Shown here: in pieces, positions 63,752-64,000 of the stretch
Numbering within the stretch: the stretch's first letter is position 1
How the letters are laid out: the number at the start of each line of letters is the position of its first letter
NCBI RefSeq assembly: GCF_001642805.2
Contig: NZ_CP016948.1
Span: 4,898,001-4,962,000, forward strand
DNA length: 64,000 nt
Direction: 5' to 3'
DNA from: Serratia surfactantfaciens
GTDB taxonomy: Bacteria; Pseudomonadota; Gammaproteobacteria; Enterobacterales; Enterobacteriaceae
Program-made: the position numbers and the translations under genes
The notes under the pieces: model-generated
Seen by the model: only the letters and a program-made list of their open reading frames with translations
The model's database searches: none
What the model was told of the DNA's origin: nothing

Positions 63752-64000
<249 letters not shown>

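Overview
The window is GC-rich chromosomal DNA of an enterobacterium. The encoded proteins resemble their E. coli counterparts closely, but the gene content and order point to Serratia or a close relative. This placement is an inference: no rRNA is present and no search was run. There are no rRNA, tRNA, IS, CRISPR or intact prophage genes.

Layout. 1-7860: the translation and RNA-decay block infB(end)-rbfA-truB-rpsO-pnp-nlpI-yrbN-deaD. 7940-9390: yedE-yedF, a sulfur/selenium membrane protein with its TusA-like partner. 9428-14706: yhbW, then an accessory stretch with an HlyD-type adaptor, two ABC-2 permeases that lack any ATPase, and an AT-richer two-gene unit that looks like a double-glycine microcin precursor with a small membrane immunity protein. 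14744-18198: ubiV-ubiU divergent from ubiT-yhbS, then yhbQ. 18285-22204: the ornithine decarboxylase/antiporter pair speF-potE, preceded by a 34-codon speFL arrest-peptide leader. 22638-23741: yhbP and yraR. 23698-32001: a C-P lyase operon phnF-G-H-I-J-K-L-M-N-(hexapeptide transferase)-P with a Pho-box-like site upstream, but no phnCDE in the window. 32229-35487: a YraQ-type permease, an antitoxin-like small ORF and an AT-rich island with a CoiA-like putative nuclease and a 49-codon ORF.

35563-64000 follows the E. coli 95-97 min order with changes: nrdG-nrdD with tandem NrdR boxes; a LysR regulator divergent from a flavodoxin-fold oxidoreductase; treC-treB-treR with its operator; mgtA with a PhoP box and an MgtL-like leader peptide; a periplasmic GH20 hexosaminidase; two unknown genes; ridA; pyrL-pyrB-pyrI with an attenuator; an orphan family-5 binding protein; argI with tandem ARG boxes; rraB; an ERIC-like repeat; miaE; a GMC oxidoreductase; yjgM; valS-holC; and the 3' end of pepA.

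The window is rich in leader-peptide control: speFL (ornithine), mgtL (Mg2+/proline) and pyrL (UTP) are all readable. The least explained parts are the microcin-like pair, the ATPase-less ABC-2 transporter and the CoiA-like island.
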